A stretch of 64,000 bases of DNA. It comes from Planctomycetota bacterium (GTDB lineage Bacteria; Planctomycetota; Phycisphaerae; Sedimentisphaerales; Anaerohalosphaeraceae). The position numbers and the translations under genes were made by a program. Below, piece after piece: positions 29,932 to 40,700 of this stretch (position 1 is the first letter of the stretch; each line of letters begins with the position of its first letter). The stretch is taken from contig DUZQ01000007.1 of NCBI GenBank assembly GCA_013349435.1, positions 1 through 64,000 of the forward strand. The letters run 5' to 3'. Below the pieces are notes generated by a model that had not been told where the DNA came from, ran no database searches, and saw only the letters and a list, made by a program, of their open reading frames with translations.

Positions 29932-30422
29932 CAGCTTTCTCCTTGAAGTTCCATTTGGCTGGTTTTTTTATTAAGGACGGCCTGTCTTGCCTGTGCCATC
30001 TGTTCCTGATACTGTGAGAGGTTGTTTTCAAGATACCTTTCCCAGTCGGTATTGTTCCAAAGTTCGATATGGTCCCTGACTCCTACCAGGGTGAGATTGT
30101 TTCCAAGCTTTGCCCTGCTTCGCAGTTTTTCAGTTAAGAGTAATCGCCCTTGCCGGTCCAGCTCGACCCTGCTGGCCAAGGCAAAGCTTAACCTTTCAAA
30201 TGCCACGGCCTCATCCGGGGCAGCCGTCCCTGGCGCACCGGCAAGGGCGATTTGCTGAAAATACTTTTCCGGGTACAAGCACAGGATTCCGTTTGTGCCT
30301 AAGACCAGGTAAAAACTGCTGCCGTGTTCTACAACATCGATCTGGCCCCGGAGCCGGTTTGAGACAAAGAGTCTGCCTTTGTCGTCAAGCGTGTGCTCAT
30401 ATTCACCTGTTAACATCAACAT
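29931..30422 (-). CDS. mraZ: transcriptional regulator/division protein MraZ
   Basis: MLTGEYEHTLDDKGRLFVSNRLR ... ELDRQGRLLLTEKLR, duplicated AbrB-like MraZ fold. Confidence 0.92.
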   Translation of the reverse strand: MLMLTGEYEHTLDDKGRLFVSNRLRGQIDVVEHGSSFYLVLGTNGILCLYPEKYFQQIALAGAPGTAAPDEAVAFERLSFALASRVELDRQGRLLLTEKLRSRAKLGNNLTLVGVRDHIELWNNTDWERYLENNLSQYQEQMAQARQAVLNKKTSQMELQGES

Positions 30423-30757
30423 GATTCTCGTCCCACTCAATTACATATCTGTGGGCAACTATACCACTTAGTCCCACAAAGTCAACAGAAAAATCGTCAT
30501 TTTTTTTAGAAAAATCATTTTTCAATTCTCATTTGGCCCCCGGCAATCCGTTGTTAAGATGATGCCAGACTCAATATGTTGTGCTGAAGACGTTTCTGGT
30601 TTGCTATATTGTGATTTTGGGGTAAAAGAAGGTTTTCAACTGTACATTCATACTTTTGTTTATCGGACCTGAAATTTACTAACAGAAATTTTCTTGTATG
30701 TGGATAATCAAAAGAAGTCTCTGGCAGGAACTCACAGGGGGTATGTGTAAAGTGAAA

Positions 30758-30828
30758 AGCGGGCGATGGGAATCGGACCCACATGACCAGCTTGGAAGGC
30801 TGGGGCTTTACCATTAAGCTACGCCCGC
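30758..30828 (-). tRNA. tRNA-Gly (anticodon TCC)
   Basis: reverse complement GCGGGCGTAGCTTAATGGTAAAGCCCCAGCCTTCCAAGCTGGTCATGTGGGTCCGATTCCCATCGCCCGCT: 7-bp acceptor, CCAGC/GCTGG anticodon stem, GGTCCGATTCC T-loop. Confidence 0.95.
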
Positions 30829-31401
30829 ACAGATGTTCTTTACATGAGAGGCTATAGGAAACATTCGTGTTTGTCAATTCTAAACAAGCCAGAGGCGAAT
30901 AAGTGTATATGTGCATAGGTGCATAAGGGTATGAGCATAGGGGCATAAGTGCAAAAGGGCAGAAGGTCAAAATGGCACACGATGGATAAGGATCGTCAAG
31001 TACGCACGCATGAAATTATCCTGTTGTATTATTATCGATAATTCTTGCAGTCAGTAGCTGAGTTGGTTGGAAGGTTAAACATGGTGGGTGTTTCAAAGAA
31101 TTCTTTGAAAATTTTGCTGTTTGCTCGTTTCCGGCTTGTTGTGGTATAAGTTACTGTAAAATAAGGTGTTATCATGACTGGCCCTACTTTTGGGAGCAGA
31201 TTTTTGCGTTTCTGTCTTGTAATCATGTGAATTTCAGTTTTTTTTCTTGATATTTGGAAGGATTTTTGTAAATTAAAGTAAGTAGCTGGAATTGTGTGAG
31301 GTGAACTCAATCCTGGAGTAGGAGTAAAGGAGCACCAGAAACTTGGGAGAGTCAACCTTGTGTATAAGTCAAATTCATAATTTCTTTTCAGGAGAAACAA
31401 A

Positions 31402-32484
31402 ATGGTTAAGATGAAAAATGTGTGTTTTGTATTTGTGACGGCTGTTCTGGTTGTTTCTGGGCCGCTTTTGGCAGATGACCCTGTTGACGGCGTTGTTTCC
31501 TATTGGAAGCTCGATGAAGGTGCGGGAACAGTCGCCTGCGATCTGGTTGGAGGAAACGAAGGGACTATCATGGGAGCGGAATGGACAACTGGTATTATTG
31601 GTGGGGCTTTGAGATTTAACGGTCACGGTGATTACGTAGATTGCGGATCTGACCCCAACTTGCAGTTCGAAACGAGTGATCTTACATGGGCTCTCTGGAT
31701 AAATTTTGATCACTTTGACCACAGCATGTACTTTCTTACCAGGGCGCAAGATGGAGGCAATAGAATCGAGGCTTTATATTATGAACCCAGTGACAACCTG
31801 ACGTTTTATGCTGCGGAGCACGGTGAAGATAAACTGTGGCTTAGGGTCGAGAACGCGAGTAGCAAAATAACTTCGGGCCAGTGGCACCATCTTGCCTTTG
31901 TTGTTGACAGGGATACTTCCGGCTCCATATACTTGGATGGTATAAGCTTGGATTTAGTAAAGGGTATGATTAGTACAGACAGGCTGACGCCCGAAGCCAG
32001 TTTCAGGATAGGGACTACTTATGACTGTCTTAAACCTTTTGAAGGTGTAATAGATGAAGTGATTCTCTTCAACAGAGTTCTGGAACCTAACGAAGTATTG
32101 CAGCTCTATCAAGATGGGTTAGACGGACTTGGTTATCCAGTTGACTCCAAAACAGTGGCTGTCAATACTATTGAATGCGCCATTGCTGCAAAGAAAGAAG
32201 CTCTGGAACTTGTCAATCTTGCAATTGATAAAGAGAGGCAAGCTTTTGCAGCATTGAATGAGTTGCGAGAAAGCGGCGATACCGGCGAGCTTAGGGTAAT
32301 AGATATATTCAGAGCGAGGTTAGAGATTCTATGGGCGATGGCCCGGCAGATTCACGCCAAGTTTAACCTTAGAAGAAGCATTAGAAAGCTGGAAAGCGCT
32401 CTGGAGAGGCTTACGATGGAGCCTGAGCCGGCAGGTTCTGTGCAATCTGAAGGACAAGGGGGACAGAGGTTACGGGGGCGGTAA
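31402..32484 (+). CDS. secreted LamG/concanavalin-like domain protein with C-terminal helical region
   Basis: Signal peptide; VVSYWKLDEGAGTVACDLVGGNEGTIMGAEWTTGIIGGALRFNGHGDYVDCG. Confidence 0.85.
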   Translation: MVKMKNVCFVFVTAVLVVSGPLLADDPVDGVVSYWKLDEGAGTVACDLVGGNEGTIMGAEWTTGIIGGALRFNGHGDYVDCGSDPNLQFETSDLTWALWINFDHFDHSMYFLTRAQDGGNRIEALYYEPSDNLTFYAAEHGEDKLWLRVENASSKITSGQWHHLAFVVDRDTSGSIYLDGISLDLVKGMISTDRLTPEASFRIGTTYDCLKPFEGVIDEVILFNRVLEPNEVLQLYQDGLDGLGYPVDSKTVAVNTIECAIAAKKEALELVNLAIDKERQAFAALNELRESGDTGELRVIDIFRARLEILWAMARQIHAKFNLRRSIRKLESALERLTMEPEPAGSVQSEGQGGQRLRGR

Positions 32485-32514
32485 GAATAGTATCTATCAG
32501 AAATTGATTCATAC

Positions 32515-32555
32515 AGGCGTGGCTTTGATAGCAAAACAAAGTCACGCCTTTTTAA
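32515..32555 (+). terminator. Rho-independent terminator-like hairpin
   Basis: AGGCGTGGCTTTG-ATAGCAAAA-CAAAGTCACGCCT-TTTT, ~13-bp stem with one G.T pair and T-run. Confidence 0.8.
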
Positions 32556-32718
32556 TTTATTAGACTTGACAAAAAAGCTTTATCTACTTATCATCTATTA
32601 TGAACAACTAAATATATTTCACAATGACATTAAGTGAAAAAAACAATTTTTATCTATGGGAACGTTAAAATTGATTACTTGATCAACAGAGTTGGAATTT
32701 CCTGATGGATCAGAAATT

Positions 32719-34221
32719 ATGGGTAGGGAAGAAGGAAAAATAACCACAAATGTTGATTTTTTGATTGCTGGTAATGATAATCCAAGGATTCTTACATACG
32801 GCTTGAAAAAGATCGGTCTCAACTACCCTGATTCTGCGGTTTATCTTTATGATTGGGGCTATAGAAAGCAATATCTGGAGGATTTCAGACGTTCAAATTC
32901 TCGTTTAGAAGTTATAGAATGGCCGAGAGCGAATGTAACAAGTTTTATGTATAACAAGATACTTTGCATACAGGACTATTATAACAGCGGCCACAAAAAT
33001 AAACTTACTTACATGGATACCGACATAATCGTTTGCCAGAATTTTAGTGAAGTATTTAACGGGGAGTGGGATATAGGAGCAATATGGAGGCCGGATTATA
33101 CTGAATACTTCGACACAGAACAGTGGTTAAACGCAGGAACAATCTTTTTCAATGATAGTATCCCTGATAATGTTAAAAGATTTATTGAACTTTGGAAAGC
33201 CAGGTGTGAAAAGTGGGAGAAAAAGGGATGGTGGCTGGATCAAGTTGAGTTGGTAAGAATATTTGCCGAATCCGATCATCGCTTCAGAGAAGGTTTTGAG
33301 TCAACAGCCATAATTAAAAATGGTAATTCTGCGATCAGAATTAGAACCTTTCCGTGGCATACCTACAATTTTTATCCGGGAGTTGGATATAAGAAGCCTC
33401 GAACAAGCCATAATGTTAAAATAATCCATCTTAAATCTAGGAAAAGAAAAGAGTTGTTCAACTTACTGCCGACTGTTTTGGTAGATGTATGGTTTTGGAG
33501 TTTTGGGAGAAAAATATTCGGACCATTGTGCGACGTCATCTATCGTGGGATTCTTAATGCTGCTAAGACAAAAGATTTGTTAAATCGTAAATATTTGAAG
33601 ATTAGATTTGACCAGGACTCGGAAATATACTACTGGAAAGTTACGGCAATACGCAAAAGGCCCTTGTATGACTTTGCTTTTTTTAGGGCAAATGAAATTT
33701 TGAAGATACTTTATGAATTGAACGGATTTGAGGGACTCAATTACGGCCAAAGAGTAGTGGATATTGGATCTGGTCCCTGTGGCGGTGTTTTGGATATTTT
33801 GGATGCAAAGGAAAAGTGGGTTGTAGAACCTGGTTTTGCGGAATTCAAAAAGAACAATATCTGGATGTCCAAGAGTTTGGGCTTGACCGTCAGAGAAACA
33901 ACCGCGGAAGATATGAGCGATATTCCAAAGGATTATTTTGACTCTGTATTTGCGATTAATTCCATAGATCATGGTGATGACATTTGCTGTTGTTTTGATA
34001 ATGTCCACAGAATACTAAAGTCTGCGGGACAATTTTTTCTTCATGTGCATTGCAGGAAGCCCGAAGAGCTAAATCTTTTGCACAGGCAGTCATTCACTGA
34101 GGACGAGCTAAGAAAAATGCTTGAGAAGTCAGGGTTTGAAATATACAAATATCGTTTCTACGAGGAGGATCCCCTTTCTAGTACTTATAATACATTCATT
34201 AGTATATGCAGGAAGGTGTAA
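32719..34221 (+). CDS. glycosyltransferase-like (GT-A, DxD) fused to a SAM-dependent methyltransferase
   Basis: TYMDTDIIVCQNFSEVFNG DxD region; C-terminal VVDIGSGPCGGVLDIL and DYFDSVFAINSIDHGDD class I MTase; start uncertain (TTG 32692 / ATG 32719). Confidence 0.65.
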   Translation: MGREEGKITTNVDFLIAGNDNPRILTYGLKKIGLNYPDSAVYLYDWGYRKQYLEDFRRSNSRLEVIEWPRANVTSFMYNKILCIQDYYNSGHKNKLTYMDTDIIVCQNFSEVFNGEWDIGAIWRPDYTEYFDTEQWLNAGTIFFNDSIPDNVKRFIELWKARCEKWEKKGWWLDQVELVRIFAESDHRFREGFESTAIIKNGNSAIRIRTFPWHTYNFYPGVGYKKPRTSHNVKIIHLKSRKRKELFNLLPTVLVDVWFWSFGRKIFGPLCDVIYRGILNAAKTKDLLNRKYLKIRFDQDSEIYYWKVTAIRKRPLYDFAFFRANEILKILYELNGFEGLNYGQRVVDIGSGPCGGVLDILDAKEKWVVEPGFAEFKKNNIWMSKSLGLTVRETTAEDMSDIPKDYFDSVFAINSIDHGDDICCCFDNVHRILKSAGQFFLHVHCRKPEELNLLHRQSFTEDELRKMLEKSGFEIYKYRFYEEDPLSSTYNTFISICRKV

Positions 34222-35114
34222 GTATATTGAAAACAATAGGTGCATTAGGCGGTGGTGGTTCGAGTTTTATTTTGCGGGCTTTAGATAAATACAATTACCG
34301 ACCTTTGTTTGGGATGTTCAACACTTACACAACGAAGGTCAGGTTGGAAAAGCACCCAGCTTTAATAGGTCTGTACGAACGATTGCTTGGGATGATAGGC
34401 TGTTATTCGCCAACGCTGAAGGTTTTGAAACGCCCTGATGTGTTTTGGACAGATTTGGGATTTCACAAAGCTGGCACGTATGAGCCAAATTCGGAAACTA
34501 TCGAGGACGATTTGTGTGGTCAAAGGGATTATATCATTTCGACGAGGCTTACAAGGTCGGCGGGGCTTGAGATAGCAGAGGCCGATATATCGACAGATTC
34601 GCTCAAATCGCTTGTGAAGTCGTATTTTGACAGGCTGGATGCGATTGAGCGGGAAAATGATTTTACAATAGTTTTGATTTCATGCCACTGGAGTGAATAT
34701 GGAATATTTAAGGAATTGGATGTTGAGACAATCTATCTTATCCGGGACCCCTTTAATTCGGTGATTTCTCACTCTAAAGAAAGCAGACACAGGAGGGATT
34801 ATCTAAAGAGAGGGCTGGAGAATATAAATACACCTAGTTGGATAAATACTTATTTAGAAGGCCCGATTCATTACTGGCTCAATTTTGCCCGGACGGCATT
34901 GGAGCATAAAAATGCCGTTATTGTCCGATACAACCGGTTTGCCGAGGACTGGAAGAAGGTCGAAGGGCTGCCGGATATCAGCAGCGAGTTTGTGTATTCG
35001 GAAAATGATGTGGCCGAAATCCTTACGCCGGACTCTATTGAATATATTCACGAAAAGACTAAGGACCTCTGCAGGGAATTGGGGTTGGAAACGGAGAAAT
35101 ACTTGAGACGATAA
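34206..35114 (+). CDS. sulfotransferase-like P-loop protein
   Basis: ALGGGGSSFILRAL 5'-PSB-like loop and IYLIRDPFNSVISHSKES 3'-PB-like motif. Confidence 0.65.
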   Translation: MQEGVSILKTIGALGGGGSSFILRALDKYNYRPLFGMFNTYTTKVRLEKHPALIGLYERLLGMIGCYSPTLKVLKRPDVFWTDLGFHKAGTYEPNSETIEDDLCGQRDYIISTRLTRSAGLEIAEADISTDSLKSLVKSYFDRLDAIERENDFTIVLISCHWSEYGIFKELDVETIYLIRDPFNSVISHSKESRHRRDYLKRGLENINTPSWINTYLEGPIHYWLNFARTALEHKNAVIVRYNRFAEDWKKVEGLPDISSEFVYSENDVAEILTPDSIEYIHEKTKDLCRELGLETEKYLRR

Positions 35115-36614
35115 ATGGAAGCGGAAACGACACTTGGTCGGAAATTCAAGTTGTTGGCCGGGCAGGGCGTGCTTTACGGTGCAGGCTCAATAGCAGGCCG
35201 GCTGGCGGGTATCATCCTGATACCGCTTTATACAAGGGTGCTGGCGACCAGCGAATACGGCGTCTTAGGGCTGATATTAATAACGGGTCAGGTTGCCGGA
35301 GTGGTTTTTTCTCTGGGTTTGAGGCAGGGGCTGGTGAGGTCGTTTTTTGATTACGACCGGGACAAGGAGAGAAAGATTGTTATCTCCACGGTTATTTTTC
35401 TGACGGTTTTTAACAGTATCTTTCTTCTTTTGTGCGGTCTTTTTTTTACAGGATTATTATCCAGGTCGCTTTTTGGTACGAGCGAGTACGGATTCTATTT
35501 CATCCTGATAATCGCCAGCACCGTTTGTGACATGTTCAATCAGATTGCATTTTCGGTATTTCGGGTACGCCATGAGGCGAAAAATTTTGTTCTCTACCAG
35601 ACACTTTCACTATTGGCAAGGGCCGGGATTATAATTTACCTTGTAGCGGTGGCCGGATGGGGGATAAAGGGTGTGATTGTGGGGCAACTGATTGCCAACG
35701 GCATCTTCATGGTGTTCTTGTTGTGGCTTATACGAAATCATATCGTTGCAAGCTTTTCCATGACTGAAGCGGGCAAGTTGGTAAGATACGGCACACCTCT
35801 GGCTTTTGTGGGGATATTTGCGTTCGTAATGAATTATCTCGACCGAATTATACTGAATCATTATGTTAGTTTGGATGAGGTTGGATTGTACACTTTGGCT
35901 TACCAGTTGGGGATGCTGGTGAATATCGTGCTTATTGCTCCACTTAAACGGCTGTGGGGTCCTGTATTTTTGTCGGTTAAGGAAGACGCAAACTTCAGCC
36001 GATTCTGTGCCAAGTCGTTGACCTACGTTATGGCGATTGCGGGATTTGTATTTTTGTTGATTGGTTTGCTTTCGAGGGAAGTACTCGTCATAATGTCCGC
36101 ACGGCAATACTGGGATTCATACAGGGTTATCCCGATTATAGCGCTTACTTACTCGGTCTGGAGTGTAAGAAGTATGGTTGATGTGGGTGTGGTTTTGAAA
36201 CGGAAGACCGGCGCGATAGCGTTGTGTACGTCGATAGGGGCGGTGCTGAATATTGACCTGAACCTTATTTTGATACCCCGATACGGGATGGTTGGGGCGG
36301 CGTGGGCTACGCTCATAAGCTTTATGGTAACGCTCGGCTTAAGCTATGCCTACAACAGGAGCTTGTTCAGGATAGAATACGAGTGGGCGAGGCTTGTAAA
36401 GATATTTGCGGTGGTTGGTGTGATTTTTTCGGCGGGCTATCTTTACGAAATCGGCAATCTGTATCTATCCATAGCTTTTAAGCTTGGAATAATTGTCGTT
36501 CTGTATCCTTTCGGGCTTTTGCTTGTGAAATTTTTTGACAAGCCCGAGACCGACCGAATCAAAAAGACCGCCGGCGCAATTGCCGGATATCTTCGACGTC
36601 AGAAACCATCTTAG
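35115..36614 (+). CDS. polysaccharide flippase (MOP/Wzx-like)
   Basis: ITRLATSEYGVLGL-type start (YTRVLATSEYGVLGLILITGQ), multiple TMs. Confidence 0.85.
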   Translation: MEAETTLGRKFKLLAGQGVLYGAGSIAGRLAGIILIPLYTRVLATSEYGVLGLILITGQVAGVVFSLGLRQGLVRSFFDYDRDKERKIVISTVIFLTVFNSIFLLLCGLFFTGLLSRSLFGTSEYGFYFILIIASTVCDMFNQIAFSVFRVRHEAKNFVLYQTLSLLARAGIIIYLVAVAGWGIKGVIVGQLIANGIFMVFLLWLIRNHIVASFSMTEAGKLVRYGTPLAFVGIFAFVMNYLDRIILNHYVSLDEVGLYTLAYQLGMLVNIVLIAPLKRLWGPVFLSVKEDANFSRFCAKSLTYVMAIAGFVFLLIGLLSREVLVIMSARQYWDSYRVIPIIALTYSVWSVRSMVDVGVVLKRKTGAIALCTSIGAVLNIDLNLILIPRYGMVGAAWATLISFMVTLGLSYAYNRSLFRIEYEWARLVKIFAVVGVIFSAGYLYEIGNLYLSIAFKLGIIVVLYPFGLLLVKFFDKPETDRIKKTAGAIAGYLRRQKPS

Positions 36615-36675
36615 AATTTATATATACAGTGTAAATCCGTGTCTAAAAAATCTATTAAGAAAACGGTTTAAGTCC

Positions 36676-37617
36676 GTGTCTAAGAAACGCAAACCAGGGA
36701 TTTCGGTACTGATTGCCTGTCAGAATGAAGAGGCAATGGTCTCATTGTGTATCCGGTCTTTTCTCGAATTCGGGGATGAGCTGATAGTGGTTGACAACGG
36801 CTCTACCGACCACACCAAGGATATCGTGAGGGACCTTCAGCGAAAAAATCCCGACAAGATAAAGTTTTTCGACAGACCGGAGCTGGCGGACCTGTACCAG
36901 AACCGCCAGTTCGCTTTCGAGCAGTCATCTTACGAGTGGATTCTTCGTGCCGATGCGGACTTTGTGGCTTATACGGATGGTGAATATGACATTATAAATT
37001 TTCGCGAGTATTTACTTCATCGTAAACGCGGGCTTAGGCCGGAGACCATAGCGGTGCCGATGGGTAGTGTAATCGGCGATTTTCGGCATACGGGTGTGGC
37101 GATGAGGCCGGGCGGCTACAGGGCCAATCCCGAACGTGCGCAGGTGCCGGAAGCTTTTATCCCGCCTGGTGTTCGATTCTATCGTCATTTTCGGTTTTTT
37201 AAGTTTCTCCGGCACGGCAGGAGGGAAGTAGTCAGGTTCTGGCGACTGATGAAGAGAATTTACTGGGACCGGCCGCTGTGGATGCACTGCAATATCAAGA
37301 GCGATGTGAATCATTTGTACCGTTCGGAACGTACGAACTGGCGCGAGTTGGGCGATTTTGAGCGCTACCCGACCCTGCATATTTACCTCGAGAGCATCGT
37401 CAGGGAAAAATATGGAACCAGTAACCTTGCAGAAGCTGCGGGTATTTATATGGAGCGGCACGTGTTGCCTTACCTTGAGCCTTACGACCCCCAAAAATAC
37501 TATCCGTACCCGACCCTTGTCGCCGAGCAGATGAAAAAGAATCCGATTTATCAGATTTACGAAGAAGATGGCAAATTAAAAAGGCGTTTTTGCGGCATAG
37601 ATTGGAAAGCCAGGTAA
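36676..37617 (+). CDS. glycosyltransferase family 2
   Basis: ISVLIACQNEEAMVSLCIRSFLEFGDELIVVDNGSTD; DAD motif; ORF open to 36535, overlapping the flippase gene. Confidence 0.8.
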   Translation: MSKKRKPGISVLIACQNEEAMVSLCIRSFLEFGDELIVVDNGSTDHTKDIVRDLQRKNPDKIKFFDRPELADLYQNRQFAFEQSSYEWILRADADFVAYTDGEYDIINFREYLLHRKRGLRPETIAVPMGSVIGDFRHTGVAMRPGGYRANPERAQVPEAFIPPGVRFYRHFRFFKFLRHGRREVVRFWRLMKRIYWDRPLWMHCNIKSDVNHLYRSERTNWRELGDFERYPTLHIYLESIVREKYGTSNLAEAAGIYMERHVLPYLEPYDPQKYYPYPTLVAEQMKKNPIYQIYEEDGKLKRRFCGIDWKAR

Positions 37618-37746
37618 TTTTCAGGTTTCGATTTGGGAATCGGGATTTGCTTTTTGGTTTTTATAGTCTTAAAATCTCTGAAAACCTTTTGATAAAAAAG
37701 TATGCAAGAATAGCCGATAAAACTTGTATAATATGCAGGATAAGTA

Positions 37747-38727
37747 ATGAAGCTGATAATACAGATACCCTGTTATAACGAAGCGGATACGCTTGCCGGC
37801 GTCATAAATGACCTGCCTGACGAGCTTGAAGGCATTGACGAAATAGAGTACCTGGTCGTTGACGACGGCAGCACGGACGGTACAGCCGAGGTCGCCCGCG
37901 AATTGGGAGTGCATCACAGAGTCAGCCTCGGCTCCAACCATGGTCTGGCTGTGGCGTTTCTTGCGGGAATCAAAAAATGCCTCGAACTTGGTGCCGACAT
38001 TATCGTCAATACCGATGGTGACAATCAGTACCAGAGTGATTGTATCAGGGACCTGGTCGCACCTGTTTTAGAGTCCCGGCTGGATATTGTAGTGGGAGCC
38101 CGTCCGATTGAAACGATTGAGCACTTTTCATGGCCGAAAAAGAAGCTTCAGCGAATAGGCAGTCTGGTTGTTCGTCAATTCTCAGGGACCGACATCCCCG
38201 ATACGACCAGCGGATTTCGTGCGTATTCGGCGGCGGCGGCGATGAGGCTGCACGTCTTTAACCGTTATACTTATACTCTCGAGACTATCATCCAAGCAGG
38301 CCATATGAATATGCGAATCGGACACGTACCGGTAAAAGTGAATCCGAAAACGCGGGATTCCCGCCTTATCGCCTCGATACCTGTTTATGTATGGCGGTCG
38401 ATTTCTATTATTCTGCGTTCATACGTGATGTATAAACCGCTGCGCACGTTTTTTTACTTTTCCCTTGCTCCCGGTTTTGCGGGCGTGGTGCTTTATCTGC
38501 GGTTTTTGTATTTCTTCTTTATAAAGGGCTCGGGCGCAGGACATGTTCAGTCTCTTATTCTTGGTACGATGCTTCTGATAGTATCTTTTCTTCTGCTTTC
38601 TCTCGGTATTTTGGGCGACCTTATCAGCGCCAATCGCAGACTAATCCAGGACTCTCTTTTTGCGACGCGATGGGAATCATATAAAAAGAGTAGAGCCGCA
38701 CAGGACCGCCTCCAACAGCAGGAATAA
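37747..38727 (+). CDS. glycosyltransferase family 2, dolichyl-phosphate mannosyltransferase-like
   Basis: IIQIPCYNEADTLAGVINDLP...VVDDGSTDGTAEVA; NTDGDNQY; C-terminal TMs. Confidence 0.88.
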   Translation: MKLIIQIPCYNEADTLAGVINDLPDELEGIDEIEYLVVDDGSTDGTAEVARELGVHHRVSLGSNHGLAVAFLAGIKKCLELGADIIVNTDGDNQYQSDCIRDLVAPVLESRLDIVVGARPIETIEHFSWPKKKLQRIGSLVVRQFSGTDIPDTTSGFRAYSAAAAMRLHVFNRYTYTLETIIQAGHMNMRIGHVPVKVNPKTRDSRLIASIPVYVWRSISIILRSYVMYKPLRTFFYFSLAPGFAGVVLYLRFLYFFFIKGSGAGHVQSLILGTMLLIVSFLLLSLGILGDLISANRRLIQDSLFATRWESYKKSRAAQDRLQQQE

Positions 38728-38808
38728 AAGTTCGGCGGCGGGGGAGGGATTTGACGGTGCTGCTAACAATTAGTTTGCAGGTTATTTAAGGCTAATGGAA
38801 AGTAAATC

Positions 38809-40653
38809 TTGGCTCGACCCGGAAATAAAAAACGCATTAGTTCACACGGTTCAGGCAAAATATCTTCACAGAAGCAAGGGTCGTACATTTCTTCGGGCCA
38901 GGCTGTTTTAGAGCGGGACGGTAAGGCGGAGAAATACTTTGCAATCAGCACACTGGTAATCCTTCTGGGCTTCGGGGTGTATAAATCGATAGCTCTTTAC
39001 GGGGCGTATCCGGTTCCCAATCCGGATTTTCCCGGTTTTGTACAGGTTGGCAGGCAACTTCTCAGATTCAAGGTGCCCTGGGATTTCAAGCGTTTGCCGA
39101 TGGTGGGCATTATGCAGGTTTTGTTGAGTCATCTGATGCCTGGAGACCAGCCGGTACTTACTGCAGGGTGGGTGATAAACGGGATATTCAGCGCATTAAG
39201 TGTTGTGCTGCTCTGGAGGGTGGGCAAAAGGATAATCGGCGAATCAGCAATATGGGTAGCCGTGGTGGCGATGCTAAATCCGTGGGTGCTGCGTTCGCAG
39301 ATTAATCCTATAGCCGAGACCAGCATGATATTTTTCACTCTTACAACATTCTTCTTCATGTTCAGAAGTTCAAGCTGGGTGTATTTATTTGCATGTTTCG
39401 CTTCGATGGTGAGATATGAATGTGCGGCTCTTATCCCAATCGCGTTTGTTATGGACATGATAAAGCGGAAAGGTGCAAGACAGAGGCTCCTGGCTGTGCT
39501 GTGGGCGGGGATTGCTTCTGTGCCGATGGGGCTTTGGATGCTGGGAACCAAAATGGCCTGGCAGCAGCCCGGTGCCAGACGTGCTTATATCGGCGATTTC
39601 ACCGGCAAGTCACATCTGGGGATGAAGTACGTGGAAACCCTGTGGGATGCAACTTTTAAGGTTGCTCTTCAGTTGCCGGCCGGGGCAAAGGCTATGTTTG
39701 TCAGGACAACTTCAGCCGAGGCTGCTTCGGCGGCGGCTTCTATGAACACACTGGTTACAATTGCCAAAATAATTACAGCCGGGGCGGTGATTGTTGCGAT
39801 TTTTTGGGGCATATATCGGAAAAAATGGAATGTTGTGGCGCTGATTTTATTCTTCGGGATATACGTCGGCATTCACGCCGCGAGAAAAGCAACACACCAG
39901 CGATATTGTGTGCCCGTTATATGGCTTGCGATACTGTTGTGTGCTTACGGTCTGAAGGGTACGTGGAGAACAATCAACATCAAAAAATGGATACCAAAAC
40001 CGATGGTCGTTTTGTTACAGGCGGCGCTGGTTGCCGGCGCAACTGTTTGGCTGGTTATGCTGATACCTTATATGCAGAAGCTCGCACCTTTTTGCGAGAA
40101 GGGCAAGTATTTACCCTATGTTGCCGGGGGGGTGCTGATATTGGTCGTGATTGTAAGAGTTTTCCTTTTCAAGCTGAAATTTTTGGGGCGGGACCTTGCC
40201 GTTACGGCGGTTGTGCTGCTGATGATAGTCTCCAGCCATTTCACAACGGCTCGTGTTATAGATAACGGGATATACTATATAGAATTCAAATACATGTTAG
40301 ACTGGTACAAGGCCAATGCGAAACCCGGCGAGAGACTTGCTACCAGATGGACTCATGTTTTGAAACTGATGACGAAGGAGCACGGCGCAAACATTATGGA
40401 ATTGACCAGGCTCAAGAGCGACAGCTTCGAGGGTTTTATTGAGAACTGCTACCAAAACGATATTGTTTATGTTGCATGTAATTCCCGTGGCAGCAGCAAG
40501 ACCAAAAGGGGACTTGCCGAGGTCAGGGAAAAGCTTGTCCACCCGAGGAGCGTCGGGCCGTTTGAGATTGTTCAGCGAATTGAAATCAGCAGGGATATCT
40601 GGATAAACATATTTCGCCTGCACCGGCCGCAGGAGCGCCTAAATGACACTTGA
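38809..40653 (+). CDS. polytopic membrane glycosyltransferase-like protein (GT-C/ArnT-like), paralogue 1
   Basis: Multiple TMs, NPDFPGFVQVGRQLL, MARYECAALIPIAF, HQRYCVPVIWL. Confidence 0.6.
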   Translation: MARPGNKKRISSHGSGKISSQKQGSYISSGQAVLERDGKAEKYFAISTLVILLGFGVYKSIALYGAYPVPNPDFPGFVQVGRQLLRFKVPWDFKRLPMVGIMQVLLSHLMPGDQPVLTAGWVINGIFSALSVVLLWRVGKRIIGESAIWVAVVAMLNPWVLRSQINPIAETSMIFFTLTTFFFMFRSSSWVYLFACFASMVRYECAALIPIAFVMDMIKRKGARQRLLAVLWAGIASVPMGLWMLGTKMAWQQPGARRAYIGDFTGKSHLGMKYVETLWDATFKVALQLPAGAKAMFVRTTSAEAASAAASMNTLVTIAKIITAGAVIVAIFWGIYRKKWNVVALILFFGIYVGIHAARKATHQRYCVPVIWLAILLCAYGLKGTWRTINIKKWIPKPMVVLLQAALVAGATVWLVMLIPYMQKLAPFCEKGKYLPYVAGGVLILVVIVRVFLFKLKFLGRDLAVTAVVLLMIVSSHFTTARVIDNGIYYIEFKYMLDWYKANAKPGERLATRWTHVLKLMTKEHGANIMELTRLKSDSFEGFIENCYQNDIVYVACNSRGSSKTKRGLAEVREKLVHPRSVGPFEIVQRIEISRDIWINIFRLHRPQERLNDT

Positions 40654-40700
40654 GCAAGAGATTTTTGTTTTTTTACGAAGTGGATTGACTTGAGTATGTG

